DNA from: Zygnema cylindricum
Taxonomy: Eukaryota > Streptophyta > Zygnematophyceae > Zygnematales > Zygnemataceae
Assembly: GCA_037447655.1 (NCBI GenBank)
Contig: JBBHKE010002252.1
Span: 139,130-203,129 of the forward strand
Direction of reading: 5' to 3'
DNA: 64,000 bases
Shown here: positions 1-10,827 of the stretch, one piece after another
Layout: each line of letters begins with the position of its first letter
Position numbering within the stretch: position 1 is the stretch's first letter
Program-made: the position numbers and the translations under genes
The notes under the pieces: model-generated
Told to the model about the DNA's origin: nothing
The model's input: only the letters and a program-made list of their open reading frames with translations
Database searches by the model: none

Positions 1-445
1 ACACATTAGCTATTGCTGGTTGACACGTGTCTAGTGAATCTAGCTATGCCACGTGTATTCTTCCTAGCCATCGATATTGTATTTCTGTACATCGTGTATC
101 GCTATTAGTGCTGAGATTATTTTCGCCTCTTAAAACATCTTTTCTCTGTACACACTTGTCCGATTTTTCATTTTGAGACCGCCAATCGGAAGCTGAGAAT
201 CTTACCTTTCAATGGCAACCGTCAGATCCTCAATCCCACACGTGTGTAGGAAGAAAAGAAGTTTTAAGAGACGAAAAGAACATCAACACTAATAACGATT
301 CACGGTGTACTTGCTGGCTTAGGTCTGCGGGAACACAAAAGTACAAAACATCTGCGAACATCAATTTCGTACAATTATATCCGTACAGGAATCTCTCTGC
401 TCCTGAAAATCAAAGCAATTGTACGACATATTAACTTACTATTAC
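1..445 (+). repeat. Dispersed repeat K, copy 1 (cut by window edge)
   Basis: Positions 1-445 match 3868-4806 almost base for base once the extra element at 4158-4646 is removed. Both copies carry the same internal MITE (90-307 here). Similarity stops at about 445, just before the splice acceptor of the syntaxin exon. The left end lies outside the window, so termini and class are unknown. Confidence 0.75.
90..307 (+). mobile_element. TA-flanked MITE, short class B, copy 1
   Basis: A 218-bp element flanked by TA (88-89 and 308-309). It begins CATCGTGTATCGCTATTAG and its right end reads AATAACGATTCACGGTG, so the termini are imperfect inverted repeats. A second pair of inverted motifs lies inside (CTCTTAAAACATCTTTTC and its near complement). 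It has no coding capacity. Three other copies occur at 3957, 25798 and 35671. The TA target suggests mobilisation by a Tc1/mariner-type transposase (inference). Confidence 0.8.
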
Positions 446-453
446 GATATTAG

Positions 454-690
454 GTTTATGATTTATTTGTGGAAATGGCGACACTTGCTGCTATACAAGG
501 AGGACTCGTTGATGATATTGAAAATCAAGTCAGAATTGCCAAGGATCATGTTTCAAAAAGGAGTGAGGTGTTAGAAAATGCAGTGGACAAACAACCGAAA
601 ACAAGAAAATGGCAACTCTTTTGTGGACTTATTGTATGTTTTATTGCTGTTGGAATAGTCCTTGTTATCACGCTAATGATAGTGAAGTAG
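454..690 (+). CDS. Syntaxin (Qa-SNARE, SYP1-like), terminal exon only
   Basis: The reading frame starts just after a TAG acceptor at 451-453 and ends at a stop at 688-690. It encodes the end of a plasma-membrane/cell-plate type Qa-SNARE. The C-terminal half of the SNARE helix contains the family pattern FVEMATL-AIQGGLVDDIE. It is followed by a basic linker (KTRKW) and a single hydrophobic tail anchor of about 20 residues ending in IVK. Qa-SNAREs assemble with Qb, Qc and R-SNAREs to drive vesicle fusion. The N-terminal Habc domain and the rest of the SNARE motif must lie upstream of the window. The exon is open and has no lesion. The oddity is that repeat K reaches to within about 10 bp of the exon, so the branch-point region and acceptor may be repeat-derived. 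A captured gene fragment inside a transposon is the alternative. Confidence 0.75.
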   Translation, partial: VYDLFVEMATLAAIQGGLVDDIENQVRIAKDHVSKRSEVLENAVDKQPKTRKWQLFCGLIVCFIAVGIVLVITLMIVK

Positions 691-2037
691 CTTAAAATAT
701 CCATTGCATTACGATATTGTTCTTGTTTATAAAACCCTCCATGTAGAATGGGTTTTGAATTGGAAAGGATAGTTGATTTATGTTTGAGACAATTTCCAGT
801 GAGAAATTTTTGAGATTTGTTATTTTAGGAGATTTGAGAGAGGTTTATTCACAAAGTCTTATATTAGATGTGGATTATATTTTTTTGGCAAAAGTAACCG
901 CAACCCTAGTAAATAAACGGGAGCTGATTTGGACCGTTTTTTGACTAAAAAGAAATGGTCCTTGCTCTGACGATCCAGTAAATAGTCAGCTCTTTGTTTT
1001 TTCATCAGATCATGAGCTCTCCAGTTTTTTTCTCATGTCATATGCTGAAAAAAAGTAGAGCTGTTTTAGGCGCTTTTTGAATTTGGTCCGAACGTCTTCA
1101 ATAGGCCATTTTTCGCATAGAGATTATTCGTTCATTGGTAAAAGTCATCCTTGTACATTCCTTCAATTAATATTATAAGTTTAAACATCATGAATGTGTA
1201 CTATTGTTTTGTTTGATTATTTGTTCCAAAGCAAATGCTTAGGAATTTGGAAAAGTTGTGTCGAGTAACTGTTGATCATATTATGATATCTGGTGTGATT
1301 GGTTCCATGTTGTGCAATATTTTACTTAATTTCTCTCATCTTTCTTTGAACTTAAGGTACCAAGAATAGGGTACAGTTATTGAGACGAGAGAAAGTCTGG
1401 ATGTAAAGGGGGAGTTTATTTTATTTTGAGAGAAAGTCTGGATATAAAGGGAGTGTGTAGTTTATTTTGGCAGTGAGTTCGCAGTGTAAGTACAGCGGCA
1501 GGCTCTGATGGAATCGAAGAAATCAGCTCCGGGGAAAGAGGAACGTTTCGGTTCAAGTCGGAGATTAGTGGAACTTTTATTTGCAAAGTGAATTGCGATC
1601 CAGTACTTGTACGACGGTGAGCTGGCCCTTTCCGGACGTAATAAAACTGGAGTGCTTTGTCATTTTGTGCCTTAACTAGTATGATATGTGGTTGCATTGA
1701 ATCTGCTAGGTGAATGGAAAAATTAATAATTTATGCCCGGTTGTATCCGTTTGAATCTGAAAGAATAGCTAAATGGCCTTCCACGAGCACGTTTTTAGTC
1801 TGGGTGGAGTTTAGGTGCTTCTTTGGAGCAGTCAATTATTGTTGCTTCATTGTAGTCAACCGTTTGAGTTTTGAGGAGACAGGGTTGGTCGAGAAGTTTT
1901 TTAAGTTATGTATGTCACAGAGGTGAGTTGTAGTACTTATGTTGTTTGGACATTTTTCATAAATCAATCTGACTTACGGTTCTGTATCATGTGCAAGATT
2001 TGTTTTTATCAATTTTAATGTTTCATATCTATGCATT

Positions 2038-2150
2038 TTATATATATATACATACACACAGACACATATAATATAAATATAAATATGTACATATACATAT
2101 ATACATGTACATACATACACATGTATATCTATATGTATATGTATATGTAT
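2038..2150. repeat. TA / TACA microsatellite
   Basis: Alternating TA, CATA and GTATA dinucleotide-type repeats about 110 bp long, with a self-complementary character (ATACATATACATG against CATGTATAT). An open frame across it is an artefact of the repeat. Confidence 0.85.
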
Positions 2151-2323
2151 CAAATCAATGTTAGAGATGCGTATCACATCGCATCAAGTACCTGATTAAT
2201 CAATTAATCGGGGTACCTGATGCGGCCAAACGATACATATTGGTTTGTACACGATACAATGTGATAGTGCGACGCTTTTTTGTGTTCCGATGAAATGTGT
2301 CGATGCCGATGGGCTGCGATGGT

Positions 2324-2425
2324 CCGGATCCGAATCCGTTCATCAGATCATCTGAATCATTGGATCTGGATTGAATGACTCTGAATCGTCGGATCTGAAT
2401 CCAATGTCCCGATCCGAATTGGATG
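2324..2425. repeat. Degenerate GATCCGAAT / GGATCTGAAT short tandem repeats
   Basis: The words GATCCGAATC, GGATCTGGATT, GAATCGTCGGATCTGAATCC and GATCCGAATTGG follow each other within 100 bp, indicating a decayed short tandem repeat of roughly 10-20 bp. Confidence 0.6.
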
Positions 2426-2511
2426 TACTTCGGAAAATGATCTCGATATATATGGACGAAGCGATAATTCTAGAACCTCAAACCTGCAACCCTAAACCAA
2501 AAACTTTGAAA

Positions 2512-2650
2512 GTGGGGGAGGGAGGGGGAAGGGGAGGGGGAGAGGAAGAGACTGGGAGGGGGAGAGGGATGGTAGGGGAGGCCGGAGAGAGAGGGGGAGG
2601 GACGGGAAGAGAGGGGGCGAGCGGAAGGGGAAAGGCGGAAGGGGGTGAAG
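2512..2650. repeat. G-rich polypurine tract
   Basis: About 140 bases of almost pure purine on the + strand with many GGGGGAGG runs. This composition is compatible with triplex or G-quadruplex folding. Long frames on both strands are proline-rich or glycine-rich translations of the repeat and not genes. Confidence 0.85.
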
Positions 2651-3956
2651 GTGATAGGACGGTATAACTTGGTTTAAATGGCCAATAATGTGTGTATCCT
2701 TTGCAATTAAAGGGAAGAGGCAAGAAGAGAAAGAGACCGCGGAAGCGCGGAGGGCCCGGTAATGAGCTAGGGCAAACGAAGGGCCCCCAAAAAGGTCGCT
2801 TTGATGAGTGTCAGTTGTGGATTTAAGAAACTTCTTGTTACTATCCTAATATTATTTATTTTCCAAACATTTATTCGTAATAATGGTCTAATTGTTTAAC
2901 ACATTGTTGTCACACGTTCGACATCTAGTGTTATGTATATGTTGTGTGACTCGTTTTAATTATGTTGGGGAAAAGAAATTGTCCATGTTTTTAATATATA
3001 ATTATCGGCAATAATGTATTTTTAGTAGAAAAGCATATTAATCAAAATCGAAGACGACATATTGCTATCTCAGTATATTGTGACACAGAGAATTCAAAAC
3101 CTAGTTATCGGCAAAAGCAATGTAATGTCTATATCATAATTACCGTTGATAATCAACTCGTATTTCTAAAATTTTGAAGGTGTTTAAGATGGTCGTGTTG
3201 CACAAAATTTACAAAAATGTATGGATTATACAAGCTGTAGGAAATGCGAGGATTGATAGTGTCATATTGATAACATGTGACATCAAAATCGATACACCCC
3301 AATTGTTGGTCTTTTGATACATCTCATCAATATTTATCAATTATCAAAACATGTGAAAAAATTACATATCGATTACTGCCAAAATCGTTTCGAAATGTAA
3401 CACTGACAATATCCATAACACGAATGTTAATTTTCGATATAGTTTGTTTAGGGTGGAAAGAGTTGGTGGATTGCTTTCCACTCCTTTCAATTATGATTGG
3501 CACTAACTTATGATTTTTCATAAATAAATACATGATCATATTGTGTTACACACACTAGGTTTGATCATAACACTTTCAAAATCTACTCATGTTTTGTGAG
3601 TAAATGGATTCTAAATATAAAATATAAAATTAGGGTAGGATACCGTCTCGATCTTTTTATAGAAGAGAAAGCTGTGAATAAAACAAAGTCCTATATCACA
3701 GAATGGTCTGTGACGTCTGGTCGTGGGTCAATCTTTCGGATCCTCTTTTCGCTACAGGCCAAAATTCGCTGTCACGCTCAAGTTGTTTCCACGTGTGAAC
3801 ACGTACACATTAAATTTTCCACTTTTGCAAACGTACAGCATTAACTTTAATACGTGTGAATACGAGCACACATTAGCTATTGCTGGTTCGCACGTGTCTA
3901 GTGAATCTAGATATGCCACGTGTAATCTTCCTAGCCATCGATATTCTATTTATGTA

Positions 3957-4664
3957 CATCGTGTATCGCTATTAGTGCTGAGATTATTTTCGCCTCTTAA
4001 AACATCTTTTCTCCGTACACACCTGTCCGATTTTCATTTTGAGACCGCCAATTGGCAGCTGGGAATCTTACCTTTCAACCTCAACCGTCAGAACTTCAAT
4101 CCCACACGTGTGTACGAAGAAAAGAAGTTTTAAGAGACGAAAAAAACATTAACACTACACCGCGAATCGCTATTAGCGTACATGACGCTAATTGGGGTAC
4201 CCCTTTTTTTGGGGCAAATTCTCAAATAGAATAAAGTACGCTAAATGTTTTTGAACGTTATTTGAGGTACCCCGCTCAATGCGGTTCATAACTGTAATTT
4301 AGTGCCCTTTTAAATAGTGTGGTGTACGGACTGCCAGATCTGTACTATTTCGTACATTTTTAAGTTTAAAGGTACAGAAAATATAATAATATATAATTGC
4401 GTAAATATTTTCCGGCAAACGCAGATGTCAAAAAAACGCGACGGCGTACGAATTGAACAGTTTCGTACAAATACATGTTTTAGTGTGGACATATTATGTG
4501 CTGAAAATTTTTACAAAGCAGTTTACAAATTAGAGTACATGATAAATTAGTATCATGGTGTACCCGAAAAAACACAATTTACCGTAAAGTACGCTAATTG
4601 TTTCATTACGCTATCTATTTCATTACGCTAATAGCGATTCACGGTGTAGTAACGATTCACGGTG
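3957..4664 (+). mobile_element. TA-flanked MITE class B, copy 2, interrupted by MITE A1
   Basis: TA flanks lie at 3955-3956 and 4665-4666. Subtracting A1 plus one TA leaves about 217 bp, equivalent to copy 1. The outer part is intact apart from point differences. Confidence 0.8.
4158..4646 (+). mobile_element. TA-flanked MITE, class A (489 bp), copy 1
   Basis: Begins CACCGCGAATCGCTATTAGC and ends GCTAATAGCGATTCACGGTG, with TA on both sides (4156-4157 and 4647-4648). The matching position in copy 1 of the host MITE has a single TA, so the duplication is real. Four more copies lie at 20327, 20817, 27248 and 27739. It carries a 77-codon open frame (4317-4550) with no recognised domain. Confidence 0.9.
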
Positions 4665-4930
4665 TACTTGCTGGCTTACGTCTGCGGGAACACAAAAGTA
4701 CAAAACATCTGCGAACATCAATTTCGTACAAGTGTATCCGTACAGGAATCTCTCGGCTCCTGAAAATCAAAGCAATTGTGCGACATGTTAAATTACTATT
4801 ACGAAATACTGGAACATCACATAGAAACGTACTATAAAATTTATGCGGATGCTGCCATGTGTCCAAACAAAGCTGAACAGCTTGCTTTGCCACGCGTCAG
4901 TGCTGACGTGTATTTTTAACGTCAGCGCGA

Positions 4931-4936
4931 CACGTG
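4931..4936. promoter_or_regulatory. G-box / ABRE-like CACGTG upstream of the GRAM gene
   Basis: The palindrome CACGTG within GACACGTGG lies 332 bp upstream of the start codon, with a TGACGT-like motif about 35 bp before it. ACGTG cores are bound by plant bZIP and bHLH factors, and some GEM-like genes respond to abscisic acid. The sequence shows only the motif; its use is inferred. Confidence 0.35.
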
Positions 4937-5023
4937 GAAAGAATTACATGTTAACAATGTTTGACGCAACGAGACTTTTTTTTTTTTGATTCACACGCCT
5001 TCTCTGAAAACAGTTTATATCCT

Positions 5024-5031
5024 TTCTCTCT

Positions 5032-5073
<42 letters not shown>
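5024..5073 (+). repeat. CT microsatellite in the presumed 5' UTR of the GRAM gene
   Basis: About 50 bases of CT dinucleotides ending about 195 bp before the start codon. Pyrimidine-rich leaders are common in plant 5' UTRs; a transcription start close to here is likely but unproven. Confidence 0.8.
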
Positions 5074-5076
<3 letters not shown>

Positions 5077-5267
5077 CGTTTTCTTTGAAGTTCTTTGAAG
5101 TCTTGTCTCATTTGCAATCCGTACACTTTATTTTACTATTCCTTGTACTTTTTGTACGATTCTACCCTATCTCAAAATCTCCGTCTTATTTCTGTACTTT
5201 CCTCTCAATCTCTCACACCACCAATCATAGTTACGGTCCGTACGATCCGTACAATTTGAAAAGAATC

Positions 5268-7566
5268 ATGGGAGATTCTCCGTACACTAATGTTCCTTCT
5301 TCTGGAAATAATCCTTATCTGCAAGGAGGACAAAATGATGGCCAAATTTCAAATGCTGGTAAGATTATTTATATAACTAATTTTTATTTTTTTAATATTC
5401 AAGGCTTATTTTTTTTTTTTTTGGTCTAAGATTTTTTGTATGAATTCCTCTTAGATTTTTTTGTTAATATTAGCTAAAAAACAAAAAAACAAAAAAAAAA
5501 ATCTTAAGATTTTTTTTGTAGGATGTGCTTTTATTAATTTTTTTTTTTTTTTTTTTTTTAGTTTCTTTCTAAGAGTTTCTGTGAAATTATTTTTTGTTTT
5601 GAGTTATCCTCCTCTTACTCATTTTGTGACTTCCCTTTCCATCCTTAATTTTTCTCTCCCTCTTCTTCTTTTAGGTTCCCATACAGGCCCCCAAAGTGGC
5701 AATTCTTACTATTTCCAGACCACCCCTGTAAAACCAGGTACTTTTTAATTTAATTTAATTAATTAATTAATTAATTTATTATTGTTATTATTTTTTTATA
5801 TATATTACAACATTTTTTATCAATTTCCCTTATCCTCCAACATTTTTTTTTTCTTTTTCCTATTCATCTAGCTCTTTTGTGTTGTTTTACTTTTTATTTT
5901 CACTTTTGAAAGGAATTATCACTATTTTTTTCTTTGAATTAGTTAAAACTTTACATATTTGAAATTATTGATGGTTATAAATGACTAAAAATTCTGGAAA
6001 TATATAAAAAAAACAAATCATTAGAATTTGACATATTAAAAATAAAAAATGGTTGTTTCAAATATTTCATGTTTTTGATAATTTGCATAGTTCTTTTCGT
6101 TTTAAGATTTTTTTATTTTTTTTTACGTTATCACTCCTTGCTCAGAATTAGTGTTTATGGAAATTACATTGAAATAATTAACGATTAGAGATTATGAAAG
6201 AAAATATATTAAAATAAGTGATGGTTTTTTTTTTTTTTTTTTAGGTATGGTGGGTCAGCTCACAGGGCATGTCCATAAAGCGGAAGGCTTTATGGGTGGA
6301 TTATGGAGTCACTGTAAGTTTCCATTTCTTTTGTTATTTTTTTTTAATTATTATTATTATCATTTATTTATTTTTTGTTTTCACGTGTTCAGTTTCAATT
6401 TCAATTTCACCTTTGCTCCATTAAATCTTTAAAAAACAAAAAAAACATAAGATATAGTTGTTTTTTAGTATTAAGGATTAAAATATCGACATCATATATT
6501 ATTATTCATTAGTATATTTTTTATTTCATTAATTGTTGACATCATTATTTTTTTTTTTACGCTGATATTTAAAATCTACCACTCGCTTCACTGATTTTTA
6601 AAATCTAAAAGAATTTTCTTTTTACCTTCTCTCTCTCTCTTTTTCTTCTTCTTTTCCTTTTTTCTTTTTTCCCTTTCCCTTTCCATTTTTTTTTTTTTTC
6701 GGGCAGTATCTGCGGGACCTTCCGTCGCCACAACCGCTGTTGGAAAATTAAATAATATGAATCTTTTTAGTCCACAAAGCGCCGAAAAACAATGGAGAGA
6801 AACTTTTCAACCTGCCCCAAATGATATTTTTAAAAATTATTTTACTTGTCATTTGTCGACTACTACGGGAGCAATTCCGGGAACTTTGTTTGTTTCCGGA
6901 AATAGTGTGGCTTTTTCGAGTGACCGACCGCTTCAATTTTCGAGCGGTCCGGGGAAAGTAATCTCAAGTTTTTATAAAGTGAGTGGGTGATTGTTTTTTA
7001 TTTTAAAGAAAAGAAAGTGGAAATGGTTTCTTTGTGCATCATTTTTTTTATTCCTAGCCAAATTCTATGCATCAGAATTTATATTTTGTTTCCCTTCCTT
7101 AGATTCTGTAAACCGATTATGTTTTAAATACTGAAAACAGTTTCACAATTTAATAATTATAATTCGATTTTTTATTATATTCAGAGCGTCTGTTTTTTTC
7201 TATTTTCCGCAGGTGAATATTCCCCTTAATCGAGTTTCAAACGTGACTAAAACTCACAACAAAAGTCGTCCTCAGGAGAAATATATCCAGTTGACAACTG
7301 TGGATAACCACCAATTCTGGTTTATGGGGTTTTTATCGTACGAGAAAGCCGTAGAAACAATCGAATCTGTTTCTCGAGATGCCAAAATATCTTTACAGAA
7401 CGACAATTCTTCACAAAGTAGTCCTCAAGGACCACCAGGCTCTAATATGTACCCAAATCCAAACCAGAATCCGAACCAAATTCCGAACCAAAATCTGAAC
7501 CAAAATTCAAACCAGATACCGCAGCAATTACAAACACAGTCTCCACACCTTCAGCCGCAAACCTGA
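5268..7566 (+). CDS. GRAM-domain protein, GEM-like family
   Basis: Five exons with GT-AG junctions in consistent phase: 5268-5358, 5675-5737, 6245-6313, 6707-6978, 7213-7566, giving 282 residues. The GRAM domain spans roughly residues 103-200. It starts at AEKQWRETF, continues through YFTCHLSTTTGAIPGTLFVS and VAFSSDRPL, and ends with the PLNRVS and EKYIQLTTVDNHQFWFMGF strands typical of GEM/ABA-responsive GRAM proteins. These bind membrane lipids; GEM itself links cell division to epidermal fate in Arabidopsis. Residues 1-75 are polar, with Gly, Ser, Pro and Asn. The tail after about residue 240 is a low-complexity run of NPNQ/NQIP units absent from the family core. The first ATG in context (5268) was chosen because exon 1 continues in phase into exon 2. 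Introns have long T tracts. Confidence 0.9.
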
Positions 7567-9332
7567 GGCGGAAAATGGGAATATTATGTCGATAGATGGG
7601 AAATTGAATGCTTTTAATTTGTAAAATACGTGGACATCTGTTTGGTTTTGGCATTGCTTTTAACATCTGGGCGAGCTTATGGTTAGTTTTGTGGATAGTT
7701 TCTTGGAAAGTCTTAGAAGCCAAAAAACCTGAGAGAAATAGATAAACTTTGTGGAAGACTATTGTTTTTTTTGTATATAGGAGAAAATATTAAATTGGAT
7801 TATACCACCTTTGATACTCTTGGAAAGTTTCGAGGAAAAAACCTTTTGCCGAGTTGAGAAAGGAATCCGTTATGTTGACAATATTGTATGAAATAATACG
7901 ATAATGATGGTCGCCATGTATGAAGTCCTGTGATTAGAAGGTCTATACTATACTTCCGGAAATAATGTGGTTTCTAGATGTTTGTGGTTGTGATGACAAT
8001 AAGTGAACTTTTACCCGATAGTTTTCATAATATTTAACTTCATAACAGTAGATGTATAGCCTCAAGACCGAAATCTGCTTTTTGACATTGAAATTTTTAG
8101 GGTTTTTCTAATGTCTACATTACTAGATTTTTAGAAATCTCAGCTAGGTAGACAAACTAGTACACCGTCCGTTGTAATATGCCTTAAAGAATTATTGCTG
8201 TTAATGCGAAATAAAAACGAAATGTACTAATTTGGTGCAAAGGAATCTGGTTGATTGTAGTCCTTGTCCTTAAATAGTGATATTAACACTTTTGTTTTTT
8301 CTGGTCAGAACAATCACAACTGATTTCAATTTTATTAACTCTAACAATGTTGGGCAGAGTACTGTTTTAGTGAAAAAATCCTGAAACTGCACCCATAAAG
8401 TTCTGACAATTAACTAGATATAGGAAACAAGTCTGTCCCCAATACAAGAAAACATCTACAGATTCTGAAACAAACCACAGTCAGTACAGTTTCAAGGAAA
8501 AAATCTGACTAACCATTAATTCGAAGTAACAAGAGTACATTTCGATATTTTTGTTGTTTATTTTCCATATTAATGTGCCAAGCCCAAAACCGGTTCTTCC
8601 CAGATTTGCGGAAAACAAACCACAAGTTCAAAAAAGCCAAATGCAAAATTATTAACAGTCATAGTGTAAAAACCCTAAATTGAGAATAGAGAGATCTATG
8701 ACCCTAAAATCCTATTAAAATCTGCAAAGAGATTAAAACCTAAATCTATAAGTTCGTGAAAAGATTAACAATGGGAAATAATTTTCTTAATTTCAAAATA
8801 CGCCTAATTTAGTTCTAATTTTAACCAAATCGGCAAATGCATCAACTGATACGGCAAAACTTAATTTTATTTATAACAGAAAGAGTTGGTCTGTTTTGAC
8901 CAAAAGAACATAATATCCTCAATATTTCAGATACCTCAAAGATCTAGGGTTTTTCTTCCTCTAACATCGAACATATTGGCCATCTTTTCTGTTGACCCAA
9001 TGGAATTGTTAAAATGACAACTGATCTTCCCAACCTGAACCCATCAATTGCACAAACATGAAGCAATTAATCTGACAGAATGAAAAACAAGCTTCTCATT
9101 GACAGACAAGGCACAAAATACGCAAAAGTCTTAAACAAAAAGGATTTTTTCTATAAACAATGCAAAACAAGCTCGAAAATAAACAAAAGGATAACATCTT
9201 TTGGTACAGAACGCTCCTATGACCCTCGATATTGTGTAAAAACATACAATTTATAATAACAAATAATTTATTCCTACGAAGATTAGAACTCGACAGCTCT
9301 ACAATCTCTCCCCTCAAAAGAAGAGGCCTTCT

Positions 9333-9400
9333 TGCTCTCTCTCTCACTCTCTCTTTCTCTCTCTCTCTCAACCTCTCTCACTCCCTCCTCGGACTCTCTC
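9333..9400. repeat. CT-rich simple repeat
   Basis: Imperfect CT dinucleotide tract with interspersed CA and CAACC; no further structure seen. Confidence 0.75.
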
Positions 9401-10439
9401 AAATTTTTATTGTGAACTCAATAGTACCTGTTTTAAGGATCTCTTTGACGGTCCGAGTCGAATGTAGATTGAAGAGATGACCAAAAGATAAAGAATTTAA
9501 AAGCCCAAAAAGTAAACCTACCACCAATTTAAAAGAGAACAAATCTTAAATCCCACTAGATGCCAAATTGTAAACCTTTGAATGCGTCCAATGTGCCTTA
9601 TCTTCCTAACTATGCAAGAAGCCTGAAAACTCTTACTAATGGATGTCTCCCAAAACTCACGTTACGAACTTTCTCCCTCTCTCCCTCTTTCTCGCTCTCT
9701 CTGCCATTCTCTTGTTGACACATTTTTGTAACAATTCTCCATCAGATATTCAATAAGAGTACTATTCGGTACCTCCCTCGACCTATCACCCCTATCCTCC
9801 TCCTCTCTCTCCTTCACACCCTCCCTCCCCCTCTCCTCTACTCCCTTTTGTACCCACCGCACAACTCCATTGCTTATCCATATCCCCAGAGTAATAAATT
9901 TCCCTGTTTCATTTCGTAAGTCTAAATAAACCATGGAAATGCAATTCTGTTAAGGTTCCTGTTTCACATAAATGCCGTGCTCATCTCCTGTTCCCATCCC
10001 AGAATCAAAAAAGAAAAGGGACAAAAAAATAGAAAAAAGAGAAAATGGAACAAAAAAACGAAACCACAAAGTTAAACAAAAGTCTTCGTCATTTGTATAA
10101 GATTGGGCGCAAAAACCCATCGATCCAAATTCCAAAATGGACACAAAATCCAAAATTGGATATTAAATCAAAATAAGACATAAATCCAAGAAGTACCCAA
10201 CTTAAAATGTGACATCAACATAAATATTTTGATTTCCAAAAATATACCGGGTTTTCTCTTCTCCGACAAGACTGCAAAATCTAGAAAGTAATGAAAAATA
10301 CTAAAAACACCAAAAAACACTAATTTGACAGAAAACGTTTTGGGATCAGGAAACTTTCTATCGTAGTCAGACAGTTTACCATCATTGCTCTGGACTAAAC
10401 TTTTGTTCTGGACTTAGTAAATGAATACCTTATTGGAAA

Positions 10440-10545
10440 CATCAATGGAAACCTAAACGTAAACCTAAATGGAAAATGAAATGGAAAATGAAATGGAAAC
10501 CGAAATGGAACCGTAAACAGAAACATAGAAACCTAGATGGAATCC
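10440..10545. repeat. AAATGGAAAC-type short tandem repeat
   Basis: Ten or so imperfect units of 9-12 bp (ATGGAAACCTAA, AAATGGAAAATG and similar) just downstream of the bHLH gene's stop codon on the minus strand. Confidence 0.7.
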
Positions 10546-10827
10546 CACACAAAATTAGAAAAACTAACCTAGAATACCAAGCTAACAAAATCCACACTAT
10601 GCAAGCCATATGGTTTTCCAAAACATAGACCCTCGGATTGTGCCTCTTTCAGTGCATTTTATTTCATTTTATTTTTGTCAAAACAAAACAATTTCTGCTA
10701 TTTTCGATGTTGAGTCATGCAGAAAACTACGAAAATATAACCAAAGTTGTCCTATGTGCGAAGGGCTAACATAGCCAGAAACGAGAGAAAAAAAAGAAAA
10801 AAAAAATAAAGAAACCCTTGGACCCAT

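Larger units (their letters stand above)
691..3867. other. Gene-free stretch between syntaxin exon and repeat K2
   Basis: No homology-supported reading frame was seen on either strand. The first 100-200 bases are probably the syntaxin 3' UTR. The rest is AT-rich DNA with a TA/TACA microsatellite, GATCCGAAT-type repeats and a G-rich purine tract (listed separately). Short open frames such as 1714-1926 and 2371-2667 have no recognisable domain; the latter is translated purine repeat. Confidence 0.6.
3868..4806 (+). repeat. Dispersed repeat K, copy 2, with two nested MITEs
   Basis: Matches 1-445 on both sides of its internal insertions. MITE B2 (3957-4664) sits at the same site as in copy 1. 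MITE A1 (4158-4646) is present only here, so it inserted after repeat K was duplicated. The right end is about 460 bp upstream of the GRAM-gene start codon. Confidence 0.75.
7567..10827. other. Convergent intergenic region between GRAM and bHLH genes
   Basis: Both flanking genes end here, so it should hold two 3' UTRs and polyadenylation sites. No homology-supported frame was found. CT-rich stretches lie at 9333-9400 and 9668-9860, and a short AAATGGAAAC-type repeat at 10440-10545. The frames at 9096-9371 and 9662-9934 are translations of the CT/GA tracts. Confidence 0.65.

Noticed and set aside
2371-2723. Glycine/arginine-rich and proline-rich frames on opposite strands
   Set aside because: Both come from the polypurine tract; simultaneous openness of both strands is explained by composition.
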